Under the pieces are notes generated by a model. That model worked only from the letters and a program-made list of their open reading frames with translations. It ran no database searches and had not been told where the DNA came from. This document shows, one piece after another, positions 30,971-43,300 of a DNA stretch of 64,000 bases (position 1 is its first letter; the number at the start of each line of letters is the position of its first letter). A program made the position numbers and the translations under genes. Source of the stretch: Tanytarsus gracilentus (lineage: Eukaryota > Arthropoda > Insecta > Diptera > Chironomidae); NCBI GenBank assembly GCA_038502055.1, contig JAXRKN010000020.1:372001-436000 (forward strand). Direction: 5' to 3'.

Positions 30971-33923
30971 TTTTTTCTTTTTCGATTTTTTCTTCGAGTT
31001 ATCTGAATTTCGCTTTGCATCGTTAATTTTGGAGTTGATTTACTTCGAGTCTAAAAAGAGGAAAATTTTATTTTTTTTTGCGTCTAATCGCTTCGAGCGC
31101 ACGACACGAACTGATTAAATTAGAGGAACTTGATGAGCTAAATAGAATGTTTTTGGTTTCTTGCTTTTGTGTGTGGGAAATTCTCGAGGATTGGAGAAAA
31201 GTTTTTGGGGTTTGACAAAAAAATTTTGAGGTTAAATATTTGTTAAAATTAAAAATTTAAATGTGGCAAAAAAAATTTAAAATGTGACAAAAATTAAAAA
31301 TGGTTTAAAAATCAATAAAATGTGGCAAAAATTAAAAGAATTTAAAAATATGAATAAAATGTGGCGGAAAATTTTATGAAAATAAAATTAAAGTAGCAAA
31401 ATTTCTTTTCAAAACATTTAAAAATTTCCCTTAATTTTCATCCACTCCAAAAACTAAATTAATTTCCACCATAAAATTCCTCACATAACTTTTAATAAGC
31501 GACATTTTAACGATTGCATGTTTGCTCATAATAAATAATTTTTCCTTTTAGCCTGCAAAAACTTTTACTTTGCTTCATCCGTGAGAAATTATCAACCTAT
31601 GATTTCGAACAATGGACGAACACAAACAGGAAAAAGTTCATGAAGGGTTGAAGCGGATAAATTCCAGATATTGAATGGTAAAAGTTTGTTTTTCTCTGAA
31701 TAATGGAAAAAGTTTTAACATAGAGAAAAACTTTAACGCATTTTTAAACTTTTAGTTTGTTAAAAAATGGAAAATATTTAGCAACAAAGTAATCCACCCC
31801 ACCAACACCAGAAATTATTCAAATGTTCCGCCAAAACAATGAACATCAACGTCAATTTGTTTCTTTTTACTGCACAACCACAAAAGTAACAAGCAGTAAA
31901 ATATTTTACGGCATGAAATGACTTCTGATTAAAATCAAATCGACATCAATTTGTGACTGCCATGAACGCACCTTTTTTTTATGTAAAAAAATAAACTTCT
32001 TTGCGGTTTTTCTTCACGTCATGATGAAATTGAATAATTGCCACAAATTGGCAGCGTTTTTTTTCGAGTTCTATTTTTGCGAGCGTGGCGATGATTTGCA
32101 TGCGATAACGTGTGGAACTTAACCAATTGACTGACTTAAGTTGATTTGTAGGAATTAACTTCGTTAAAAGCGTGAATATGTGTAAAAATGTTGAAAATTT
32201 CAAACTTATCTTTAAAGAATTGTTTTAAATTTTTAACAGATAAATTTTGAATAAATTTTAAACTTTTTTTCAAATAAAACTTAAATTTTTAAAATCAAAA
32301 TTTAGATTTTTGAATTTTTTTGCCAGTTTAAATTTTAGTTTTTGAATTTTCTAGTTAAAAATTTAATTTTTTATCATTGTCGGAAAAAATTAAGATTTTT
32401 GAAGTGTTTTCTGACAAAATTTGAATTTTTAAATTTTTGCCATCTTTTTCACTAAATGAAACCATTCAAAACTTAACATTAAAATCCTCTCTAACTTAAA
32501 TCAGATTAAATCACTTACAATTCCACCCCATCGTGAAACATTTTTATTCCTTTAATATTTTACTAGTCACATAAAAGTCAACCTAACTAATTCCGTCTAT
32601 TATTTCTCATAATTTCATTATTTTTTATTTCAAAAACTTTTCAACTAAAAAAATCAATGAAAAAATTTTTTTATTTATTTCATTTTTTCACTTTACAGTC
32701 TTTACTCATTAAATTCGCGAAACAAACTGAGAAAATCGCGAGCAAAACTGAATTGAAAATGTGCAAAATTGCTTTTCGGAATGCGATTTTGCTATGGAGA
32801 AGGAAGGAAGAGAAAAACAAGAGTTGAAGTCTGACGACGATGAGCTTTGATGATTTTTTTCAGCAAAGAGTTGGATTATATATTAAAATTTATAAAATAC
32901 AAAAATAAAAAATATCAAATTTTAATTTTAAAACATTTCCCCAAAATTTTATTTTAAAAAAATAAACAATTTTTAATAAAATTTCAACGCTTAATCAATT
33001 TAATTTTTTTGATCTTTATTTTCGAAATTTTTGCATGTCAAAAATTATTTTCCTCGTGCCATAAATAAAATTCCGAAATCGTCACATGGAAACATTTTTT
33101 TTTGATACAAAACAAATTTTCTTTATTGATTTTATTTGCGCAATTTTATTTGACTATAAAATTTATTTTCATGTTCTTGAAGTCTCGAGTTTATTGATTG
33201 CCAATAAAAATTTTTGTTAATAAGCGAAATTTGTCATGGAGTAAAATTTTTTTTAGGTTGCATGAAAAAGAGTTCAAATAATTTTTTGGGGTTGTTTTAT
33301 TGAATAAAGTCGTTGCACTTTCACGGTTTTAATTGGCCTAGTCTGAGGGTAAAATTAATGACAAAAAATCAATTTATTTGACACAAAATAAATATTTAGA
33401 AAATTAATTTTGTAATTTCAGTAAAATTTTAGGGATAAATTTTTTTCATGAATTATTTTTTTAGTGCATTAATTTAGGTAAAATTTATTAATTCAGGTAC
33501 AATTTATTAATTTTAGTAAAATTTTAGGGATAAATTTTTGAACCATTGAATTTTTTTTTAGTGGAATAATAAACTATCACAACCCAATTCATTGCCCTCC
33601 ACTCATCATCGACCTTAAAGCTTAGTTTACTTTCACTATACAGTCGCGTAAGCATGAACATACAGAAAAAAAATAGAAAAAAATCAAACACTCGAAAAAC
33701 TTGTTTAATTTCTCGAAAGCCGGCTCGATGTTCATTTATCAACTCATTTAAATTGTTTTGACTTGTCGATCCAGTTCTGATGATTTTGCAACTGCCTCCC
33801 ACTAAAAATTCGAGCTTCCGGAAGAAGTTCGCAATCAATAAAAAGACCAAATTTTGGTAATTTTCTTTTTAGTTTTATTTTCTTTCACATTAAAAAAAGT
33901 TTTATATTTTGTTCGGCACAAAA
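30971..33923. other. Long intergenic stretch, no gene seen
   Basis: Nearly 3 kb without an open frame that looks coding. A+T-rich with homopolymer tracts; slightly G+C-richer patches near 31085-31150, 32700-32860 and 33580-33830 could hold promoters or 5' UTR exons of the ODAD4-like or cuticle genes. Confidence 0.45.
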
Positions 33924-35948
33924 ATGAAATTAATTTTCGTTTCTATAACGATTTTGGGGTTATCGATTGGCGGCGCCGTGTCGCAGGGAGCTGGCGGGGT
34001 AAGAAGAAGAATTTTTTGGTTATTAAAATTGACTTAAAAGTTGAAAAATAATTTTAAATTTTTTTGGAATTTTGAAATTATTATTTTAACTAAAATTTTT
34101 AAAAATAAAATTTAAATAATTAAATTATATTAAAAAAGTTCTAATCTTTATTTTAAAAAAATTAATTTAAATTAAAAAATTCAAATTTTCATTAAAAAAA
34201 TATTATTAGGGTAAATCTACCAAAAGTCGACTGTTTACATAAATTTGACATAATTTTACGCTAAATTTTTTAAAATATTTCTCACTTTTTATGCTCGAAC
34301 GCATTTTGGTCGCTTTGATTGCGAGTCAGTTCCACATTTCTCAAACGAGTTGCACTTAACATTGCCACAATACGATCCTGCACCTCCATTTGAGTTGTCT
34401 GTGACAAAAATAAAGCGTTAAAATTATAAAATAAGCTTTTTTGTTCGAGAAGTTTAAATTCATTAAAATGTGATTAAAAATATTTAATTAATTTGTTTTT
34501 AACTCCATTTTCTTCAATAATTTTCTAAATAAAATCTTAATCTCACATTTGCTATCACCAGCTCCAGCTTTATTTGTGTTTCCTTTAGTCACGCAAGATT
34601 TTGCGTTGCACAAATTCGGGCAGCATTTTCCACTCAACGACACACAATCGCCGTCATCTTTGCACTTTGGCGAGCAAGTCGTAACTTGCGAGTAAGACGG
34701 ACAGTCTGGCGATAAAGCCAAAGCAACTGCGAAGAGAGAAAATAAAAGAATTAAAGTTTTCATGACTGATCGCTTCGAGAGTTGAAAATAAACTGAGATA
34801 AAAATTGAGATTTTTTCTCTCACGCTCTCAAAAAATGCAAATTTTAAAGTTGTTTACGAAACTTTTACGACTTCTCGTGTGCATTTGTAATTCAAATTTC
34901 AAGTTCAAACATCCTGTGACGATATTTATTGATGAATTATTTGAGTCTAGAAGATTTTTCAATGACAAATTCAATGTGAGAAAAAAATTCGCACATGAAA
35001 AAATTCTAAAACCGGTCGTGTGAACTTTGTTGATTAATGGTCATTATATGCTTTGTAGTAAATAGACGCAAATCACATCTAAACACTTAACAAGTTTATT
35101 GAAATTTATATGATATTTTTTTTGAAGTTAAATGAAATTTTTAAGAATTTATGAAATTTAATTTTTTAAAAATAATTTTTAGATTTTTAGAAATTTAAAT
35201 TTTAACGTGTTTGAATCAATTTAATTTTTTTCAGGGTCCCCAAGGCAAAGCCATTCGTCCCGGTTCCCTCTATCAGCAAGAAATTTACTACAATCCGTCC
35301 ACCAATCAATATCACAACCCTCAAATCCATCAAAAATTTCAACAACAACAACTACTGACTCGTTCAAATGTTCCACAGCAACAACAATTCGGTTCAGTCA
35401 ACCCAAACACAGCTCAATTAATTCGGACACCCGGTGTCGTTCCAACTCCACCGCCAGCGCCAATAATAACAACAACAATCGCATCGACTAGCGATGAAAA
35501 TGATTCAGTTGAAAATATTCCAAAAGCTGCTCTTAAAAATCTCCCAATCACGACTCAACGTCCACAAGTGACTCAACCTGAATTGTCTTCCGAAGAACTT
35601 GGCGAGCAAGCAAAATCTGCTTATTACAACTTTGGATCTTCCGTTCATGACACAATTAATGATCATGAGCATGTTCGACAAGAAACGCGCGAGGGCTTAA
35701 AGTTGACCGGCATGTACAGCTACAGTGATGGATTTTTTAAGCGAACCGTTCATTACGTCGCCGACGAAGGCGGTTATCGAGTGATTAAAGAGGACGTGAC
35801 ACCAATCACTGGAGATGGACCTAAATTCAATCCGAAGGGAACGGCTGATGTTAAAAATACTCTCGCTGGTGATTACTCGATCACTGTCAATGATTTTAAG
35901 CTCAACAAGGAACAGGAAAAAATTATCAAGAAAACTGAAGTTTTGTAA
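33924..35948 (+). CDS. Cuticle protein with Rebers-Riddiford (RR-1-like) chitin-binding domain
   Basis: Exons 33924-33998 and 35235-35948 sum to 789 bases (262 aa). Exon 1 is a signal peptide (MKLIFVSITILGLSIGGAVS) with a phase-0 GTAAGA donor, the short signal-peptide exon typical of insect cuticle genes. Exon 2 has a glutamine-rich segment, a Pro/Thr linker (PTPPPAP) and the R&R domain near residues 150-220: YYNFGSSVHDTIN, then QETREGLKLTGMYSYSDGFF and VHYVADEGGYRV, with the conserved aromatic residues. It is expected to be secreted and to bind chitin in exoskeleton or gut lining. The 1,236-base intron contains an antisense WAP gene. Confidence 0.93.
34289..34763 (-). CDS. WAP-domain secreted peptide, nested in cuticle gene intron
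   Basis: Exons 34763-34547 and 34398-34289 sum to 327 bases (108 aa). I start at the Met that begins the signal peptide (MKTLILLFSLFAVALA). Exon 1 encodes a WAP four-disulfide core: CSPKCKDDGDCVS then GKCCPNLCNAKSC. Exon 2 adds a second cysteine motif, YCGNVKCNSFEKCG and PKCVRA, as in other insect WAP proteins. WAP modules are protease inhibitors or antibacterial peptides; target unknown. A TCAGTC initiator-like string is at about 34766-34771, just before the ATG, implying an almost absent 5' UTR. The gene is on the opposite strand to its host and wholly within the intron. Confidence 0.9.
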
Positions 35949-36162
35949 AAATTTATTTGGTGGTTTTTGAAATTTGGAGAAAAATAAAAAGCGAAAAAAA
36001 ATTAGATTTTTCCCCCACTTGTCTTTTTGTGGCAAACGCGCGTTATAGACTTGAAATTTTGTAACGTTTTTTTAAATTTTGAATTTTGTGTCACTGGTTT
36101 TTTCATCGTAGTCATTTGGACAAATTTTACACTAAACAAAAAATACCAAAACAATTTTAAAA

Positions 36163-36947
36163 ATGAATCCAAAATGCGGACAATGTGAAAAAACTGACTC
36201 GATTTTGTGGCGAAAAGACACTGAAGGTGCAGAGATATGCAATGAGTGTTTCGAATCTAACCTAACATCTAAACCGGAAGAAGTGAAGGAAGAAAAACCA
36301 TCAGTGATAGAAAAAACGGATCAGGAAACTCCGCCGAAAGAAATTGAGCCATCAACGCAAGAAAATAAAACGAGAAAGAGCACGCGATCAACTAGATTTA
36401 AGAGTAAAGCGATTACAAGACAAAAAAGTACAAAATCTGTGTCGAGACGATCGAACATTTTTAAATCGTCCAAGCCATTTAAAACTCCATCAAACATCTG
36501 CGCAGAATCGAAGACGAAAACAAATATTTTCTTGGACGGATTTTATTATCAAATTGGTGACATTGTTGCTATCAGATCGAAAGGTGAGATGAGCACGAAA
36601 TTAATTCAAAAAAATATTAATTTTATTTAATTCAAGGCAAAAGATATTTCGCTCAAATTCGAGCACTCATGGTTGACACTTTTTGTGAAAAATCGGCAGT
36701 ACTGACTTGGCTCATTCCGACAACTTCAAGTCCAGATCCAAACACCGAATTTGATCCCGCAACGTATCTCGTCGGTCTTGAAGAAGATTTACCGAGAAGA
36801 ATTAAAAATACGATGGAATTTGTGATGCATGCGCCAAGCAATTATTTCTACAACAGGACTGAACCGTATTCGAAGCCCGAAACACTTGAGGATGGACTCT
36901 ATAGTGAGAAAAACAAGAAAGGCTTTGTTTGGCAAAATATCAGTTAA
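36163..36947 (+). CDS. GATAD1: GATAD1 (GATA zinc finger domain-containing protein 1)
   Basis: Exons 36163-36583 and 36637-36947 sum to 732 bases (243 aa; human protein about 269). The N-terminus has a GATA-like zinc finger, CGQCEKTDSILWRK then ICNEC. A polar, basic linker follows (TRKSTRSTRFKSKAITRQ), then the conserved C-terminal half: FYYQIGDIVAIRSKGKRYFA, QIRALMVDTFCEKSAVLTWL, FDPATYLVGLEEDLPR, EFVMHAPSNYF. GATAD1 is a nuclear chromatin reader that binds H3K4me3 within Sin3/HDAC and KDM5 complexes. The 53-base intron restores the motif exactly. Only 214 bases separate it from the cuticle gene, on the same strand. Confidence 0.96.
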
Positions 36948-37340
36948 GAATTTTGAATTTTTGTGACATTTTAAGGATTTTAATTAAAAAAAATAATTCT
37001 TAATTAATTAAGATTGAAAATTATTTTTTCACGTTGAATAAAAATTATTAATTAAATTTCAATACAGAAAATATTTTTTATCTTTATTCAATTCAATTTT
37101 TTAGTTACATTTTTATTGAAAAATTTGAGATAACAAGGAAAATATTTTTTTCAACATCCAGGAACAAATTTTTTATGTAAGCAAAGTTCAGAAAGAGTTT
37201 TTGAATATTTTGGTCATAAATAGAAATTTTAATTGGATATTTTCATAGAAGAATGTTGAATAAGTTTACGAGTGAGTTCAAAATTTATTTAAAGCCTTTT
37301 TAAAAACCAAAAAAACTTAACCCTCAAATTTAAAATTCCC
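36948..37340. other. Convergent gene gap
   Basis: About 390 bases of A+T-rich sequence between GATAD1 and the CNG channel 3' ends; an AATAAA lies near 37037. Confidence 0.5.
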
Positions 37341-40300
37341 TCACTCAGCTCCATCCTTTTTAATCTCAATCTCTCCCTCATCTTTATCCAAAGTCTTTCG
37401 ATATCTCAACTCTTTTTCGCTGTCCGTTAAATTAACCTCATTGGACTTAAATTCATTTTCAACTTTATAGTCGACCGGAAGTGGCGCGACTGAATTTATT
37501 TTCTTCTTCTTTCGTGAACCTCGCGTTAAAAGTTGAGCAGCAGCGGAGTTGGTTGGAAGCGCTTGAATGACAGCTTCGAGAAGTTTTGGTTGCTCTTTTG
37601 GTGTTCGCGGATTGTCGATGACAACTTCATCTTCTGAGTTCACTGAAAGCATGCTTGGTCTTCTCAATTTCGCTTCTCTTTTATCTCGCTGAGCATTTTC
37701 TTTTAGTAAAGCTTTTGCGCGACTTTCGAGAGCTGCTCGAGCATCTTCATAATGAACGATAACTTCTTCGAGATCTGATTTTGAGAGCACAAATAAATTC
37801 GAGAATCCTTTCGATCTCACATCTGCCGTTCGTCGATTTCCATTTGGACTTCCGCTGATGTCAAGCAGACTAATTTCACCAAAACAAGCGCCAGTCGCTA
37901 AAGTCGCTAAAACCTCATTGTTGCTGCTGATGACTTCAATCTTTCCAGTCTTAACGATGTACATTTCCTTGCCAACTTCACCCTTCTTACAAACGAAGTC
38001 GTTTGGTAAGAAAATGACTGATCTCAACTTAAGCACAAGTTCCCGCAAAAAAGCTTCATCGCATCCGGAAAAAAGTTGAACTTTTGAGAGCGTCGCAATG
38101 TGAACGGAAATAGCGATGTCAGTTTTGAGATTCGCTGGAAGTGTGTCGAGAATGTGCGACTCATCGAGAGATCTCTGTTGATCCCACGTGAAAGTGAACC
38201 ATTCTTTGACTCTCGACTGAAGTTCAGTTGGAAGTTGAAGGCGTCGCATATACTCGAGTGTTTCATCAACCAGTTGCTTATACTCGCTCTAAAAATTACA
38301 AATTAATTTGATTAAATTTTGATAACATGATTAAACTCACTTGTGATCTCGTGGCTGTCGAAATGATGTCTCTAATCTGACCAATCAGCAAGGCAAACAC
38401 GAAAACTCCCATAAGCCAAGCACAGGTCATAAAAAGATATTCGTCGACTTCTGATGGTTTTGGATTTTTACCAATCGAAGTTGCCGTTTTTGTAGCGAAA
38501 GCAAAGCAGCGAACGTAGGGATGACCTTTGCCACTGAATACCCAACGATTTGAACCGAGACCTGCAATGAATTGATCCAAATTATGTCCACTAATTCTCA
38601 ACATTCAACTCACCTTTAATATCGCTAACTTTAAAGTAAGTGCAAGCCGTCAAGTGAATCATGTAAAGCATGTATGAGAGTGTCTTAACAACCCTCAAAA
38701 TATGCGGTGATGCAATCATTCGATCTAAAAGTTTAAAGAATTCCCAAAAGCTTTGTACTTTCATTAACCTTGGAACTCTAAGATAAACCGCGTCTCTACC
38801 AAATAATGGATGTAAATAGAGAAAATCAAGTGGCAGCAATGACACGACATCCATTTTAAATTGAAGTTTTCGCATGTAATTCTTTCTTGTTAGCTGTCGA
38901 TCTTTAACCCAAAATCCTTCAAATAAATACATTTTTCTGTGTTTAATGAACAAGAGGTCAATTGCATAAATGACATCAGCAATTATGTCCATGGTTAGCC
39001 AAACATGTTGATTGTCTGGCGTTTGAAAGTGAAATGAGCTTCGGAGTGGAATCACAAATGCGTTGTAGAGAAATGAAAGTGTGACGATGAAGAGCCACGA
39101 GATGTAGAATTTCCCTTGCGGATCGAGCACTGGACCATTGCAGCAGCAGAAAATCGAGCACTTTTTGTGTCTCGGATCTTCCTTCTCAAGTGCAGCTGGC
39201 GATTCAATCGCGATCTGAGCAGGAGTTCTTTTAATTCTTCCCGCAAGTTGACCATCAATGTCAGTTCCCTCCTCAACCACAACAACATCATTGTTGTCAT
39301 CATTTTTAACACCAAAAAGTAGTTTAACGTGATTCGGTGTAGAAGTTGAGACACTGCCGCCACTATCGGACGGAGTCGGTGGTCGAGCAAGTCGATATTG
39401 CATTCGATCTCGTCGTTCACTAAATTTTCGAATCAAATTACGGAAGGAATTTTGAATGAAGCGATTGGTTCGAACTGGCTTTGATGATGATGAAGATGAG
39501 TAGAGAGAAGTTGAAAGCGTGTGACTTGATTTGCTGAGAAAGTAAAAATAAGTTTGAGATTAAATTTTTTTTTAAAAATTGATAGTTTGAAACAATTTGT
39601 GCTTGGGACATTTAAGGTCAATTTTTTTAAGATCAAAATATTTAAGCTCAAAATGTAGACAAAGAAAATATTGAAATAATTTTATTAAAATTCACAATTA
39701 CTCACACTGGACTCTTTTCACTATCACCTTCTTCCTCTTCATTATCGATTCTCTCAATCAGGCACTCCATTGTGTCACTCTTACCCAATCCCTCTCGCTC
39801 CGAATATTCTCTAATTTCCTCCTCAATCGACTTCATAATTCCATCCTCAATTTTGCTGCTTATCGTCGAATTTGAATTCATCAGAATGCTATTAAAGCTC
39901 TTCAACTTGACTTCGTCATCATTCTCCTCACGATGTGTCATGAAAATATCTTGCTCATCCGACAAATTCAAATCCTCTTGATCACTCACCGGATTATCGT
40001 AGCAAAGAAAATTATTTTGATTGCTGATGATTTGTTTGACAATCTCGAAGTTGAGTTGAACATTGGAGGGATTGAAGGTTGACGTGTCGACGCTTGGACA
40101 GAATATTTTGCCGTTTTTAAATGAGAGCGGTGGTGGATGGCACGTGGGTGATTCGAGAATTTTTCCACCATTTACTTTGCGTTCACGTTCGCGACGATAA
40201 AGTTCCATGTCATTGAATTTCTCACGTTTGAGAATGTCTTCGGTGATTGTGAGAAAGTTATCGAGACTTTCGAGGTTCTTTTGAATGTCTTCGAGGGATT

Positions 40301-40391
40301 TGTAGAGGGCTGGATTGGAGGGTGTGCGAGATGAAGTGCGGAATTTGAGTGAGTTGGTGGGTGATGTTAGAAGTGACGATTGTGATGTCAT
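37341..40391 (-). CDS. Cyclic nucleotide-gated channel subunit, beta-type
   Basis: Exons 40391-39706, 39533-38614, 38561-38341 and 38288-37341 sum to 2,775 bases (924 aa). A long polar N-terminus is followed by six TM helices: S1 near FYISWLFIVTLSFLYNAFVI, S4 VYLRVPRLMKVQSFWEFF, a pore region RCFAFATKTATSIGKNPKP, and S6 FMTCAWLMGVFVFALLIGQI. Then come the C-linker (LPTELQSRVKEWFTFTWDQQ) and the cyclic-nucleotide domain (CKKGEVGKEMYIVKTGKIE, FGEISLLDI, RRTADVRS). The pore lacks the acidic residue of alpha subunits, as in CNGB-type or insect Cngl-like subunits, so it probably needs a partner subunit. Expected in plasma membrane of sensory neurons. Intron 2 is only 52 bases. Confidence 0.94.
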
Positions 40392-43300
40392 TTTTTGAAG
40401 GATAATTCGATTAATTTTTGTGATAATTATGGAGATTTTTTACATTTTTTGAATTTAGAATTTTAAATTTTTTTTGGTAGACTTTTAAATTTTTTTTTGT
40501 AGACTTTTAAATTTAATGAATAATTTTTTAATTGTTTTTAATTTTTCAGGAATTTAAATTCTTTTTTTTGTTTTTTTGCGAGAATTTTCCATAAGATTTT
40601 TTTGGCTGATATGCTCGAATGTCTTTTTAAACTGCTACGAAGCTTTTGATGGGCGATAAAAAGTTTTCTTGAACCTTTTGGATTTTTTTGTCTACAAATA
40701 AAAGTTTGCTAACTTTCAAAACTTTTTTCACTTGTTTTTTGACTTTTTTCTATTTGTAAGTTTCTGTCACTTTCTTTTATTTTTCCACGAAACTTTTTAC
40801 TATTTTTTGTGACTATTTCATCCTCACTTTTTCACACAAGCTTAAAACTTTTTTCTCCCTTTTTTTATCTCTCCTCTTTTTTACAACTTTAAGCTTTTGT
40901 GTCTTCTTCACTTCATCAATGTCCAAGCGCTACTAAAATAGAAAAAATATAAACAAAAAGTTACATTCGAATGTCAATGAACACGAACAAATAAAAGAGA
41001 GAATTGAGAAGTCAATAAAAAATTATTATCGATGTGTTCGCGAGTTAATTGTGTAATAAATAACTCTAGAGTTTTATGGAATTTCAATTGAGTCATTCGA
41101 TGGTCAGTAAAATTGTAAAAAATGTGAAAATAATTGGGTCAGTTGGAAATTTAATTTTTGGTTAATTTTTTTAATGATTTTCAACTTTAATTGAATTTTT
41201 TTTGTGTGTGAAAAAATCTTTAAATATTTTCAGACTTTGAAATAAAAATCTTAAAGTAATTTTAATTTTTGTAATAAAAATTTCAAAATTTTAGTTAACA
41301 ACTTTTTAACTTCCACAAAGTTCTAATTTTCAGTTAACTCCCCAATTTTCGCTTGACATCTGCTTCACATTAAATTAACATCTCAATACCAAAACTGCCA
41401 AACTTTCTCGTTTCATATTTCAATTTTCATATGTTTATCATAAACTTTATTTCTTCCTTTCACTGTCAATTTGTTTCTCATAATTTGCGACTTCTTCATA
41501 TTCATCGCAAGCTGTGACAGCGAATGTGAATGATGGAAGGCAAAATTAGAAATTCAGATCGCATTTCGAGTGCTTCAGCGAGTGAACGCTTTTTGAATTT
41601 TTATTCGATGATCAAGTTCAATAAATTTTTAAAAAGAATCTCGGGAGAGTTTAAAAGAGCGATAAATTTACACAAATGAAGGTTTGAGGGCGATATTAAA
41701 TAAATTTTTTGTTGCTAATTTTTTGAGATTTTTAAAAGATAAAATTTAAATTTATGTTAAAAAAATTTTCAAATTTTATTTTAATAATTCTCTCGAATTT
41801 TCATCAAATAAATTCACAAACAAAAAAATCTCATTCATATTTCACAATTTATTCCCTCTTGACCCGTTTCACTCTAAAATATTTTTGCACACATCTGCCG
41901 CAATCTAATAATTCATTCATGACCCAAAAAAAAACTTTGAACTAAAATTTTAAATTTTGAATTTTCCGCATCATTTAGAACCCAAACTTGATGCCAAGCA
42001 AAATTTAATAAATTTCATAGCTTTTTCTTATTTATTGTCGAAAGCCAGAACAACAATGAACTGCATTTGTGTTCACATAAATTTTATGAGGCAGCAAATT
42101 AAGTCGCTCGTGGTGGTGTTTTGTGTAAACACAATAAATTATTAATTTTGTAGTTGCAACACGGCAACAAGGTGGAATTATAAATTATTATTACAGCAAT
42201 TTGCTGTACACACGCTAAAGAGCTGTAATTTGTCTTAATTGGCGGTTATCGATTAGAAAACGTAGAGAAGGTTTTGAGGTTGGGATGAGTTGATAGACTG
42301 AGAAAGATGGAAAGACATAAAGTTAAGTAAATTATGTTCAAAAAAAATTAAAGTAGTGGAAAAAATTTAAGAAATTTAAAAAACTTTGAAAGTTTTATAA
42401 AAAAATTAGGGTTAAAATTTAATTTCAAATTTTAATTTTTTTTAATTTATAAACTTTGAATTTTAATTTTCATTTTTTTTCACTTTTTAAATTTGAATTC
42501 AAATTTGAATTTTTTTTAAATTTTATATTTTTTTAATCAATTTTTAATTTTTATAAAACTTTTTAAATACTTTCAAAAACCTAATCAAATTTTTAAACTT
42601 TTAGTTATTTTTATTAACTTTTAAATATTTTCAAACACTCTAAAATTAAAATTTTTTTAAAACTTTTAAATTTTACTTCTGAAAAAATTTAAAATTTTTT
42701 CAATTCCTAAAACAATTTTTTTCATCCCGAATTGATTTTTCCATCATTAATTTTCATCGTGAAATTTTCTCAACATATTAAAATTCCAATTAAATCTCGA
42801 AACCAGATGCGTCGAATAAAATTTTCTCCGTCTTAACTTTTCACATGAAATTCGATCAGAATCGAATAAAAATTCGCTTTAGGCGTCTTAAAAGTTTCCA
42901 TCCAGACTCACCAGCGATATCAACCTCGACCATCTGACAGGTTTCTGACTATCACAAGAAAATTTTCTTTGTTTCCTTTTTAAATTCGTAATTTTTGGAT
43001 ATTTTTAAACTTTTCAAGCACTTTCAACATAAATTTCGAACTTTCAACAACTTTTCATTAATTTTAAACAATTTTTTCACTATTTTACCTAAAAAATCTT
43101 TGAATTCTCTAGAAACTTTTCACCCTCTTCCCTCCGACAGTCAAAAACGAATGAAAATTTCCCCAAAGCTTTATGGAAGTGAAAATTCCACAGCTGGAAT
43201 TCACGCGCACACTCAAATCGATGTAAACAAACTCAAAACAACGTGTCGGCATGCAACAGACACTTCCACAATCCACCGCGCACTCTCCGTTGCTAAGCAA

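Noticed and set aside
33524..33850. Minus-strand 108-codon frame upstream of the cuticle gene
   Set aside because: No signal peptide, family motif or coherent composition; more likely promoter or 5' UTR sequence.
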